Position numbers and translations under genes: made by a program. Below, piece after piece: positions 1-7,714 of a stretch of DNA of 64,000 bases. Source of the DNA: Streptomyces calvus (GTDB taxonomy: Bacteria > Actinomycetota > Actinomycetes > Streptomycetales > Streptomycetaceae); NCBI RefSeq assembly GCF_006782915.1, contig NZ_VCNP01000004.1, positions 185,073 to 249,072 on the forward strand, read 5' to 3'. The notes under the pieces were generated by a model that ran no database searches, was not told the DNA's origin, and worked only from the letters and a program-made list of their open reading frames with translations. Each line of letters begins with the position of its first letter. The stretch's first letter is position 1.

Positions 1-393
1 GCCAGGACCTACTCCGCCCTGCTCGACCGCGCGTCCGCCCTGCTGTCCTCGGGGGAATCCGTCGTCCTGGACGCCACCTGGTCCGATGCGGCACAGCGGG
101 AGGCGGCCGTGCGCGTGGCGGAACGCACCAGCGCCGACCTGGTGGCCCTGCACTGCCATGTGCCGGGGGACGTGGCAGCGGCCCGCCTGTGCACCCGTGC
201 CCCCGGAGCGTCCGACGCCGACGCCTCCGTCGCCGCCGTGATGGAGGCCCGGGAACAGCCGTGGCCGGAGGCCGTCTCGGTCGACACCAGCGGCTCCCTC
301 GAGTCCGCGGTCGCCCGGGCGCTGGCTGCCGTACGCCCGTGGGGTACGGGCCAGGCACCGGTCTTCCGCCGCCCCTACATGGAGCCGGGCTAG
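1..393 (+). CDS. AAA/kinase-like ATP-binding protein, C-terminal fragment (5' end outside window)
   Basis: The reading frame is open from the first base and stops at 391-393, so the start lies upstream of the window. The visible 130 residues include ESVVLDATWSD and a later DLVALHC strand. This pattern is familiar from the C-terminal ATP-binding half of actinobacterial two-domain proteins (phosphotransferase-like N-terminus plus gluconate-kinase-like P-loop domain). The P-loop itself is not in the window, so function is inferred from the tail only. About 180 bp without a gene follow before the next start. Confidence 0.6.
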   Translation, partial: ARTYSALLDRASALLSSGESVVLDATWSDAAQREAAVRVAERTSADLVALHCHVPGDVAAARLCTRAPGASDADASVAAVMEAREQPWPEAVSVDTSGSLESAVARALAAVRPWGTGQAPVFRRPYMEPG

Positions 394-572
394 GTCAGCG
401 GGTGTGCCCGCCGGTGCTCCTCGGGCCCGGTCGTCGGCGGCCGGACCGCGCCACCAGCTCTCGCGGGGCGCGGCGCGTTGCCTCATGGTGGGTTGTACGG
501 GGAACTCTGGCCCGTCCGGCCTAGCGGAGCCCGACGGCGTATGCCCGTCATGGCTCTTCGAAGGAGGCCACC

Positions 573-1136
573 ATGGGTGAACAGGGACCACTCGCCCCCG
601 GCGAGGCGTGGCGGGCCGTGGCCGCGTGCTTCCTCACCACCTTCGCGCTGCTCTCGCGGCACCGGATCCACCTGCCGGAAGAGCACGTGGGCAGGCGGCT
701 GGACTTCGCCGACGGCACCGGCGCCCGGGTCTACCGGGAGACCCGCCTCGGCAGCGGCCTGGCGAAGGACCCGTGCACGCTGGTGGTCGTCTTCCGGCTG
801 CGCCTGGTACGCGGACCCGCGCACGCGCTGTTCCGCCGCGAGAGCCTGCTGAACACCCCCCTGTTCGTCGGCTTCCCCGGTTTCACCTCGAAGCTGTGGC
901 TGGCCCACGACGAGCGCGGCCGCTACCGCGGCGTGTACGAGTGGGACGGATCCGACCGCGCCGAGCACTACGCGCGCTCCCTGTGGCGGGTCCTCGCGCT
1001 GGTCAGCGAGCCCGGTTCGATCCGGTACGCGATCGTGCCGGGACTGCGCCGCGACGACGTGATCGCGGACCCCCGACTCGTCGAGGACCCGGAGCCGGAG
1101 GCCGCCGCGTGGTGGCGCACAGTGGCCGGGACGTGA
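573..1136 (+). CDS. Hypothetical protein, possibly YdhR/ABM-like
   Basis: A 187-residue protein with a good ribosome site (AAGGAGG, about 6 bases before the ATG). No signal peptide or membrane segment is visible. The second half (GFTSKLWLAHDERGRYRGVYEW, then a helix and a short C-terminal strand) resembles small dimeric alpha/beta-barrel proteins of the YdhR/ABM type, but this is pattern recognition only. Its stop overlaps the GTG of the FAD monooxygenase (GTGA), so the two are translationally coupled. A role alongside that flavoenzyme is likely; the substrate is unknown. Confidence 0.6.
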   Translation: MGEQGPLAPGEAWRAVAACFLTTFALLSRHRIHLPEEHVGRRLDFADGTGARVYRETRLGSGLAKDPCTLVVVFRLRLVRGPAHALFRRESLLNTPLFVGFPGFTSKLWLAHDERGRYRGVYEWDGSDRAEHYARSLWRVLALVSEPGSIRYAIVPGLRRDDVIADPRLVEDPEPEAAAWWRTVAGT

Positions 1137-2704
1137 CCACGGCGGTGGACGTCCTGGTCGTCGGGGCCGGTACCACCGGCCTCAGCCTGGCCCTGCAGGC
1201 CCACGCCCACGGAGCACGGATCCGGGTCGTCGAGCGGCGCCTCGAGCAGTTCCGGCCCTCCCGCGCCCTCATCCTGCACCCACGCACCCTGGAAGTCCTG
1301 CGCCCGCTCGGCGTCACGGACGCCCTGCTGGAGTCGGCGGACACCGCACCGACGGCCCATCTGCATCTCGGCTCCCGCGTCGTCGACACCGGGCTCGCGG
1401 ACCTCGCGCTGCCCGACACGGCGTTCCCCCACCTGACACTCATGCGGCAGACGGACGTCGAAACGGTGCTGGCGCGGGCACTCGCCGACCGCGGGGTGAC
1501 GGTCGAACGGGGCACCGAACTGCTCACCGCCCGCGACGACGGGGACGGCGCGCATGCCGTGCTGCGCTCGCGGCACGGCGTCGAGGAGGTCCGCTGCCCC
1601 TTCGTCGTCGGCTGCGACGGCCCGGCCAGCGCCGTGCGGACCTGTGCCGGCATCGGGTGGCACGGCAGGCCCTACGCCGAGGAGGTGGTCCTCGCCGATC
1701 TGGACCTCGATGGCACGCCCCCCGATGCCGGCGCCCAGGTGTTCGCGGGACGCCGGGGCCTGCTGTTCCTCTTCCCGCTCGGGGAGCGGGCCGCCTGGCG
1801 GCTGCTGGCCACCCGGGCGTCCGCCGGCGGGGCCGGACGGGACTTCGGCCAGCCCGGGGCCGCCGTCCCGGAAGCCGAACTCCAGCGCCTCCTGAACGAC
1901 GCCAGGACGACAGCACGGATCGAGCGCCTCGCCTGGTCGGCGCGGATTCCGCTGCAGTGCGGCCTCGCCCGGCGGTTCCGCCGGGGGCGGCTCTTCCTCG
2001 CGGGGGACGCGGCCCACACCTACTCACCGGCCACCGGCCAGGGCATGAACGCCGGCATCCAGGACGCGGTGAACCTCGGCTGGAAGCTCGGCTTCGCGGC
2101 GAGCGGTTCCCCGGGCGAGTTCGATGCCGAAGTGCTGCTCGATTCCTACGAAGGGGAGCGCAGAGCGGCTGCCCATCGACGGCTGCTCCTGACGCACACC
2201 GCGTTCTGGGCGGAGGCGTCGACGGGCCGGCTCCCCTCGTGGCTGCGCGCGGTGGCCGCTCCGCGCGCGGCTCCCGCCGTTCCCGTGCTCCTCGGCCGGC
2301 GACGACTGGTCGCCGAGGCCGTCCGTGTCATCTCCCAACTGCGCGTGAACTACCGGCACAGTCCCCTGTCGGTGGAGGGAACACCGCCCCTGAGGGGGGC
2401 TCCTCGCCCGGGAGACCGCCTGCCCGACGCGGCCGTCAGCGTCGGAGGACCTGCCCAGCGGCTGCACGGACTGCTGGCCCGCCCGGGTGTGCACCTGCTG
2501 CTGCAACGCGACGCCGCTCCACCGCCGGACATGGCCGACCCTCGGGTGACCGTCCTGCGGCTGTCGAACAGCCCCGGCCGTGGTCTGGTGGCCGTCCGCC
2601 CGGACGGGCATGTCGGCTTCCGCTGCGGGGCCGCCGACCCAGCCGGGCTGACCGGCTGGCTCTCCCTGATCGGTGCGGCACCGTTCCCGCCCGTCCGGCC
2701 ATGA
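1133..2704 (+). CDS. FAD-dependent aromatic-type monooxygenase
   Basis: A 523-residue flavoprotein of the PheA/TfdB class A hydroxylase family. The Rossmann FAD motif VVGAGTTGLSLAL is at about residues 9-21, and the second FAD/ribityl motif GDAAHTYSPATGQGMNAG is near residue 290. The C-terminal third looks like the thioredoxin-like domain of this family. The GTG at 1133 is chosen because it overlaps the upstream stop and sits just before the Rossmann strand; the open frame further upstream is a shadow of the preceding gene. Such enzymes hydroxylate phenolic or polyketide substrates with NAD(P)H and O2. The substrate cannot be told here. Confidence 0.85.
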   Translation: MTTAVDVLVVGAGTTGLSLALQAHAHGARIRVVERRLEQFRPSRALILHPRTLEVLRPLGVTDALLESADTAPTAHLHLGSRVVDTGLADLALPDTAFPHLTLMRQTDVETVLARALADRGVTVERGTELLTARDDGDGAHAVLRSRHGVEEVRCPFVVGCDGPASAVRTCAGIGWHGRPYAEEVVLADLDLDGTPPDAGAQVFAGRRGLLFLFPLGERAAWRLLATRASAGGAGRDFGQPGAAVPEAELQRLLNDARTTARIERLAWSARIPLQCGLARRFRRGRLFLAGDAAHTYSPATGQGMNAGIQDAVNLGWKLGFAASGSPGEFDAEVLLDSYEGERRAAAHRRLLLTHTAFWAEASTGRLPSWLRAVAAPRAAPAVPVLLGRRRLVAEAVRVISQLRVNYRHSPLSVEGTPPLRGAPRPGDRLPDAAVSVGGPAQRLHGLLARPGVHLLLQRDAAPPPDMADPRVTVLRLSNSPGRGLVAVRPDGHVGFRCGAADPAGLTGWLSLIGAAPFPPVRP

Positions 2705-2847
2705 GCACCGGACGACGGAGCCCCTCCTCCCGGTCACAGGGGTCCGACTGCCCTGCGGAGCAGACGGCATGAGGACCCCGGTTGCCCGGGCGTCCGCCCG
2801 GGGCGACCGTGGAGGGAGTCGGCCGAGCCGCCAGGGAGTGGGTGACC

Positions 2848-3876
2848 ATGCGAGCCCTCGTCTACCACGGTCCCGGACGGATCTCCTGGGACACCGTCAC
2901 GGATCCGGCGCTCGAGGATCCCGCCGACGCCGTCGTGCGCGTCGGGACCGCGACCGTCTGCGGCACCGACCTGCACATCCTGCGCGGGGACCTGCCCGAG
3001 GTGAAGGCGGGGACGGTCCTCGGCCACGAGGCGGTCGGCGAGGTGGTCGAGGTCGGCCGGGACGTCCACCATCTGCGCCCCGGGAACCAGGTGATCGTCT
3101 CGTCCGTCTCGGCCTGCGGCCGCTGCCGGCCGTGCCACGACCGCATGTTCGGGCAGTGCTGCGGGGGCGGTGGATGGATCCTGGGGAATCTGATCGACGG
3201 GACCCAGGCGGAGTTCGTGCGGGTGCCCTTCGCCGACCACTCCCCCCCCCGCCTGCCCCCCGCCCTGCCGCTCGACGACGCGGTCCTGCTCGCCGAAGTC
3301 CTCCCCACCGCCTACGAAGTCGGCGTGCGGAACGGAGAGGTGGGCCCAGGGGACACCGTCGTCGTGGTGGGCGCCGGTCCGGTCGGCCTCGCCACGGTGG
3401 CGATCGCGCGGCTCTACTCACCCCGCCGGGTCATCGCGGTGGACCTGTCGGCCGCCCGGCTGGAGGCCGCCGTCCGCATGGGCGCCGACGCCGCCGAGGT
3501 GCCCGGGAGGATGATCGCCGAGCTGTACGACGGGCCCGGCGCCGACGTGGTCGTCGAGGCGTCGGGCGAACCGGAGGGCTTCGTCCTGTGCACACGCGCC
3601 GTCCGCACGGGAGGGCACATCGCCGTCATCGGCACGCCCGGCAAACCCGCCACGCTGCACCTCGAGTCCCTGTGGCGCAAGAACGTGACGATCAGCACCG
3701 GCCAGGTCGACACATCCTCCACACCCTGGCTGCTGGGGCTGCTGAGGTTCGGACGCCTGCGCGTGTCCCCGCTGGTCACCCACACCTTCGGCCTCGACCG
3801 GGTGCTGGACGCCTACGAGCTGTTCTCCCACGGCACGACGTCCGGCGCGCTCAAGGTCGCACTGCGCCGTGGGTGA
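2848..3876 (+). CDS. Zinc-dependent alcohol dehydrogenase (MDR family)
   Basis: A 342-residue medium-chain dehydrogenase/reductase. The catalytic zinc ligands (VCGTD Cys, GHEAVGE His-Glu) lie in the first 70 residues. The structural-zinc loop CGRCRPCHDRMFGQC follows, and the NAD(P)-binding VVGAGPVGLATVAIA is near residue 175. The ATG at 2848 follows a purine-rich AGGGAG and begins the canonical MRALVYHGPG start, so the longer upstream extension is not used. It oxidises or reduces a secondary alcohol or aldehyde; the substrate is unknown. The surrounding universal-stress genes suggest a redox or low-oxygen stress setting. Confidence 0.88.
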   Translation: MRALVYHGPGRISWDTVTDPALEDPADAVVRVGTATVCGTDLHILRGDLPEVKAGTVLGHEAVGEVVEVGRDVHHLRPGNQVIVSSVSACGRCRPCHDRMFGQCCGGGGWILGNLIDGTQAEFVRVPFADHSPPRLPPALPLDDAVLLAEVLPTAYEVGVRNGEVGPGDTVVVVGAGPVGLATVAIARLYSPRRVIAVDLSAARLEAAVRMGADAAEVPGRMIAELYDGPGADVVVEASGEPEGFVLCTRAVRTGGHIAVIGTPGKPATLHLESLWRKNVTISTGQVDTSSTPWLLGLLRFGRLRVSPLVTHTFGLDRVLDAYELFSHGTTSGALKVALRRG

Positions 3877-4014
3877 AGGGCCCGGCACACAGGAGTCCGG
3901 AGATGCGGCCGGAGCCGGGCTCGGTGACTCTGGAGATCAGGGGACAGTGCCGGGAGGAGCGCCCATGCGCTGGGAAGCCCTCCTGGAGTTGCGCACCTAC
4001 CGCTGCCGCGCCCA

Positions 4015-4545
4015 CTCGATTGGCTGCTCCCTGCGGTCCTGGTGCTCAAGGCGGCGGCCCTGGCGGCCCGGGAGGTACCCGAGTTCAACGGCTTCTGGAC
4101 CGACGACCACTTCGCGGCCGGCGAGGATGTCCACCTCGGCATGGCCGTGGCCTCCTATCCGGCGAAGGACTCGTCACCCCCGCGCTGCACCACGCCGACG
4201 CCTTGGCACTTCCCTGGCTGATGAGCGCCCCGAAGGACCTGGTCACTCCGGCCCGGACAGGCGGGCTGCGCGGTCCCGAGGTGTCCCGGGCCACGATCAC
4301 GGTCACCGACCTGGGGGATCAGGACGTGGAGACGGTCCTCGGCGTCACCCACCCGTCGCAGGTGCCCCTGCTCCTCGCGCCCGACGACGTGTTCCGCAGG
4401 GTGCTCGGGACGGACTCGCTGGTCTTCCTGAGCTGTGTAGAGGTCCTCAGCGAGCGGTCCGTCGTCCACATCGAGGACGAAGACGTACCCCGGCTCACCA
4501 CGCTGTCCGGCAGTGCCGACTTCCTGGTCGCCGCACGCGGTGAGG
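4015..4545 (+). pseudogene. Decayed 2-oxoacid dehydrogenase E2 acyltransferase joined to an acyl-carrier-protein remnant
   Basis: In one frame (from about 4015) the text AAREVPEFNGFWTDDHF, then VHLGMAV, matches the E2 catalytic domain. Near 4155 the similarity moves to another frame: GLVTPALHHADALAL, then TGGLRGPEVS and TITVTDLGDQDVETV, again E2. The E2 C-terminus with its catalytic HxxxDG is missing. In the same frame there follows GTDSLVFLSCVEVLSER, then HIEDEDVPRLTTLSG, which looks like the Ser-containing second half of a small ACP. The likely history is a frameshift plus an internal deletion fusing an E2 gene to a downstream ACP gene. No start codon with a ribosome site precedes it. Confidence 0.6.
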
Positions 4546-4566
4546 GAAGGGGTCCCGGGGATCCGG

Positions 4567-4953
4567 TCAGACCAGCGAGGCCAGAGCGGCGTCCAGCCGG
4601 GCCTTGGCTTCGTCGGCGACGGGCTCCAGAGCCGGCAGTCCCGTGAGGGTGACCATGGTGTTCGGGTCCAGGGCCTGGACGGCGGTCCGGTCGTCTTCCC
4701 GTCGGACGACGACGTTGCACGGTAGCAGCAGGCCGATGCTGCGGTCGGTCTCCAGAGCCTGATGGGCCAGCGCCGGGTTGCAGGCGCCGAGGATCACGTA
4801 GTCCTCCACGTCGGCGCCGAGTTTCTCCTTCAGCGTGGCCTTGACGTCGATCTCGGTGAGGACACCGAAGCCCTGGTCCGCCAGTGCCCGGCGGACGGCG
4901 GTGACGGTCGCGTCGAAATCGGTGTCGAGGCGGACGGTGCGGTCGTAGGACAC
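4567..4953 (-). CDS. DUF302 domain protein
   Basis: A 128-residue cytosolic protein. DUF302 features are clear: TVTAVRRALADQGFGVLTEI near the N-terminus, then LGACNPALAHQAL and GLLLPCNVVVR. The GTG at 4953 is preferred over the long upstream extension because TTGGAG lies just before it and family similarity starts at once (VSYDRTVRL). DUF302 proteins are small alpha/beta proteins often found in actinobacterial dormancy or stress loci; their biochemical role is unsettled. It converges on the decayed E2 remnant. Confidence 0.85.
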   Translation of the reverse strand: MSYDRTVRLDTDFDATVTAVRRALADQGFGVLTEIDVKATLKEKLGADVEDYVILGACNPALAHQALETDRSIGLLLPCNVVVRREDDRTAVQALDPNTMVTLTGLPALEPVADEAKARLDAALASLV

Positions 4954-5104
4954 GAGGTCTCCAAGGTCGTACGGACGGGCCGGTTTCCGGTATACCCCGT
5001 CGGGTGCCCACGAGGACGACGCGACGCCCGGCAGGTGTCCCTCGGTACCACTCCTGCCGCGCTGACCGGATGACATCCCTCGCCGTCCCGCCGACGCCGC
5101 CGGC

Positions 5105-5255
5105 TCAGTCCGCTGTGCTCTCGTCGACGGCACCGACAATGTCGTCGATGTCCTGCACCGCCGCTGGCAGTTCGGGAACGAGTGCCGTCTCCAGTCGTCC
5201 CGTCGGCGTCCCCACACCGTTCTCCACGGTGACACGGACGGCGTGCGGGTCCGGC
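5105..5255 (-). pseudogene. Possible BON-domain remnant (C-terminus of a CBS-BON protein)
   Basis: Reading the minus strand up to a TGA at 5105-5107 gives about 50 codons: HAVRVTVENGVGTPTGRLE, then VPELPAAVQDIDDIVGAVDE. The pattern (VxVxxGVGTPTGxL followed by an amphipathic helix and IxxIVGAVD) resembles a BON domain as found at the C-terminus of actinobacterial CBS-domain stress proteins. An in-frame stop lies immediately upstream and no CBS domain remains. This is a short similarity judged by eye; the rest of 4954-5438 shows no gene. Confidence 0.35.
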
Positions 5256-5438
5256 AGTGTCGATCGGCATCACCGCCCTACCCGCGCGGGAGTGTGTCGG
5301 CGTGCCCCACGCCGGCCGTCGGGGCTCGTCACCGCGATCCGGTCGACGGTCGTGGTGGTCCCTCGTCCCCGTGCAGCGGAGCGTGACCGGGGTGAACCTG
5401 GACGTGAGAGGTGACGGCGTCGATGTGAGGGAGGCACG

Positions 5439-6326
5439 GTGAGTGGTCTCGTGGTCGTGGGCGTGGACGGTTCGGCGTCGAGTCTCGCCGCGGTGGAGGC
5501 CGCCGCGCGGGAGGCTCGGTTGCGCGGGGCGGGGCTGCGGCTGGTGCACGCGTTCGTCTGGCCCGCGATGCACGCGCCCCTGGGGCCGTCGCCGCTGGGA
5601 CCACCGGAGGGTGGGCTGCAGAACATGGTGGATCGTCTGGTGGCCGAGGCGGTCGAACAGGCGCGGGCGGTGGCGCCGGAGGTCGAGGTCGGTCATGTCG
5701 TGGTGACCGGTGAGCCGTTGACCGTCCTGGAGGCACAGTCGCGGGCCGCGGAGCTGGTGGTGGTCGGATGCCGGGGCATGGGCGGGTTCGTCGGGCTGCT
5801 GGTGGGGTCGACGGCGGTGCATCTGGCGGCGCACGGCCGGTGCCCGGTGCTGGTCGTGCGCGAGCAGCCCCTCCTCGACGGTCCGATCGTGCTGGGCGTC
5901 GACGGCTCCGCCGCAGGACAGAAGGCCGTGGACTTCGCCTTCTCCGAGGCCGCCCTGCGGAACGCGCCGCTGGTGGCGCTGCACACCTGGACCGCGTGGA
6001 ACGCGCCGATGCCCGCCCCGCAGGATCCGTCCATGCCGTACGCGAACCCGCCGGGAGCGCTGGCCGAGGAGGAGGAGAGGCTGCTCTCCGAGGCGCTCGC
6101 CGGACGTCGGGAGCGCCACCCGGGCGTCGTGGTGGAGCACAGGGTGGTGCACGGCGGGACGCGGGAGGCGTTGATCGAGGCCAGCCGCTCCGCCCAGCTG
6201 GTGGTGGTCGGTGCGCGGGGGCGCGGTGGTTTCGCCGGGCTGCTCCTGGGCTCGGTCAGCCAGGCCCTGCTGCATCACGCACACTGCCCGGTCGTGGTGG
6301 TGCGGGGAACGGGGGAGCGTCACTGA
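5439..6326 (+). CDS. Universal stress protein, two UspA domains
   Basis: A 295-residue tandem UspA protein. Domain 1 begins LVVVGVDGSASS and carries the ATP-binding loop GCRGMGGFVGLLVGS; domain 2 begins IVLGVDGSAAG and carries GARGRGGFAGLLLGS. Both loops keep the GxxGx9GS/T pattern, so both domains can be expected to bind ATP. The GTG at 5439 is chosen because family similarity begins at residue 3. It is cytosolic and probably a stress or dormancy regulator. Two other Usp genes lie within 8 kb, a grouping typical of oxygen/redox stress islands in Streptomyces. Confidence 0.92.
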   Translation: MSGLVVVGVDGSASSLAAVEAAAREARLRGAGLRLVHAFVWPAMHAPLGPSPLGPPEGGLQNMVDRLVAEAVEQARAVAPEVEVGHVVVTGEPLTVLEAQSRAAELVVVGCRGMGGFVGLLVGSTAVHLAAHGRCPVLVVREQPLLDGPIVLGVDGSAAGQKAVDFAFSEAALRNAPLVALHTWTAWNAPMPAPQDPSMPYANPPGALAEEEERLLSEALAGRRERHPGVVVEHRVVHGGTREALIEASRSAQLVVVGARGRGGFAGLLLGSVSQALLHHAHCPVVVVRGTGERH

Positions 6327-6354
6327 GGCGCCCGTCGCACGCTCCGGCCCCGGT

Positions 6355-6371
6355 CCCGCCACAGGGGCGGG
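6355..6371. terminator. Possible bidirectional terminator hairpin
   Basis: CCCGCC - ACAGG - GGCGGG forms a 6-bp GC stem between two convergent stops (the Usp gene ending at 6326 and the TrkA gene ending at 6399). No T tract follows, which is common in Streptomyces. Confidence 0.35.
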
Positions 6372-6398
6372 CGGCCCGGTGTGCCGGCAGGGGGCGGG

Positions 6399-7058
6399 TC
6401 ACTGGAACGCCGCGTGGATCTCGTGTTCGGTCGCGGAGTGCGAGACGAGCAGGAGCTCGTCCCCGGCCCGCAGGGGGACGGCCGGGTCCGGCACGGTGGG
6501 CTGTCCGTCACGGACGATCGTGGCGACGACCGTCCCTTCGGGCAGCCGGATGTCGCCCAGAGCCCGGCCCACCGCTCCGGACCGCGGCGTGATGACCGTT
6601 TCGATGACGTCGATGCCGGCTTTGCTGAGCCGCAGCAGGGCGACCGTGTCGGTGGCCCCGGTGGCCTCCTCGATGAGGGAGATCAGCGGGGTGGCGGCGG
6701 GTACGGCGACGTCGACGCCCCAACGCGCGTCGAACAGCCAGGCGTTGTCGGCGTCGTTGACGCGGGCGGCCACGCGGGGCACCGAGAACCGCCGTTTGGC
6801 GAGCAGGCCGATGACGAGGTTGTCCTCGTCGTCACCGGTGGCGGCGACGACCAGGTCGGCGGTCAGCGCACCGGCGTGTTCCAGGAGGGCCGGTTCGCAC
6901 GCGTCCCCGGTGACGAGCAGCACGCCCGGGAGGCGGCCTTGGAGTTCGGCCACGCGGTCGTCGTCGCTGTCGATCAGCGTGACCTTGTTGCGGGCCGCGG
7001 AGAGCACCTGGGCGATCTGGGTACCGAGGCGTCCCGCGCCGGCGATGAGCACGTTCAC
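6399..7058 (-). CDS. TrkA-family potassium channel/transport regulator (second of pair)
   Basis: A 219-residue protein with an N-terminal RCK/TrkA_N Rossmann domain (MNVLIAGAGRLGTQIAQVL) binding NAD(H) or a nucleotide. A C-terminal TrkA_C domain follows (GRALGDIRLPEGTVVATIVR, then LRAGDELLLVS). The GTG at 7058 overlaps the stop of the upstream TrkA gene (GTGA). It probably gates a K+ uptake protein, but no TrkH/Ktr membrane subunit is adjacent. A frameshifted copy of its C-terminal half lies at 13956-14200. Confidence 0.88.
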   Translation of the reverse strand: MNVLIAGAGRLGTQIAQVLSAARNKVTLIDSDDDRVAELQGRLPGVLLVTGDACEPALLEHAGALTADLVVAATGDDEDNLVIGLLAKRRFSVPRVAARVNDADNAWLFDARWGVDVAVPAATPLISLIEEATGATDTVALLRLSKAGIDVIETVITPRSGAVGRALGDIRLPEGTVVATIVRDGQPTVPDPAVPLRAGDELLLVSHSATEHEIHAAFQ

Positions 7059-7714
7059 GTCCCCAGCTCCTTGTCGAGGAAGGCGCGCAGCCTGCCGAGT
7101 GCGGTGGCGGCGACGGCGAAGGTGACCAGGTCGCCGGAGCACGCGGGTGTGCTGTGCGTGGGGATGAGGGAGCGGCCCGCACGGGTGACCTCGACGACGC
7201 GGATCTCGCCGTCGACCTCGAACTCCGTCAACCGCCGACCGAGGAGGTAGTCGGGCAGATCGGAGCGGACGAGCAGGGTCTCTCCGTTGCCGAAGCTGAG
7301 TTCGGGACTCAGGTGGCGGTGCAGCAGCATCCGGTGGATCTGGTGCACGGTCCAGTGGATGCCGGCGATGGTGGGGATGCCGAGTTCCCGGTAGATGTCG
7401 GCGCGCCGGGGATCGTGGACGCGGGCGAGGACGATGGGCACCCGGTAGGTCTCCTTCGCGGTCCGCGCGCTGACGATGTTGCTGTTGTCGCTCGAGGTGG
7501 CAGCGACGAAGGCGTCGGCGTGCTCGATCCCGGCGGTCCGGAGCACCGCGCGGCTGTAGCCGTTGCCCTCGTGGAAGCGGATGCGCGGGCTGTCGGGCAG
7601 CCGCCGGGCCGCCTTGGGCCGCCGGTCGACGACCTGCACGTCGTGCCCTTCGGCGGCGAGCAGACCGGCGAGGGCGGAGCCCACTCGTCCGCAGCCGACG
7701 ACGATCACCTTCAC
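7055..7714 (-). CDS. TrkA-family potassium transport regulator (first of pair)
   Basis: A 219-residue protein. The N-terminal RCK motif is MKVIVVGCGRVGSALAGLLA, with an acidic end to the second strand (VVDRRP), so NAD binding is plausible. The C-terminal half keeps the TrkA_C pattern (LLGRRLTEFEVDGEIRVVEV). The GTG start at 7714 overlaps the stop of the P-type ATPase, and its own stop overlaps the second TrkA gene. The three genes therefore form one translationally coupled operon. Pairing two regulators with an ATPase rather than a Trk channel is unusual. Confidence 0.88.
   Translation of the reverse strand: MKVIVVGCGRVGSALAGLLAAEGHDVQVVDRRPKAARRLPDSPRIRFHEGNGYSRAVLRTAGIEHADAFVAATSSDNSNIVSARTAKETYRVPIVLARVHDPRRADIYRELGIPTIAGIHWTVHQIHRMLLHRHLSPELSFGNGETLLVRSDLPDYLLGRRLTEFEVDGEIRVVEVTRAGRSLIPTHSTPACSGDLVTFAVAATALGRLRAFLDKELGT

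Noticed and set aside
608..1132. A long N-terminal extension of the FAD monooxygenase
   Set aside because: The extension is Arg/Pro/Ala shadow sequence of the upstream gene; the FAD motif begins just after the GTG at 1133.
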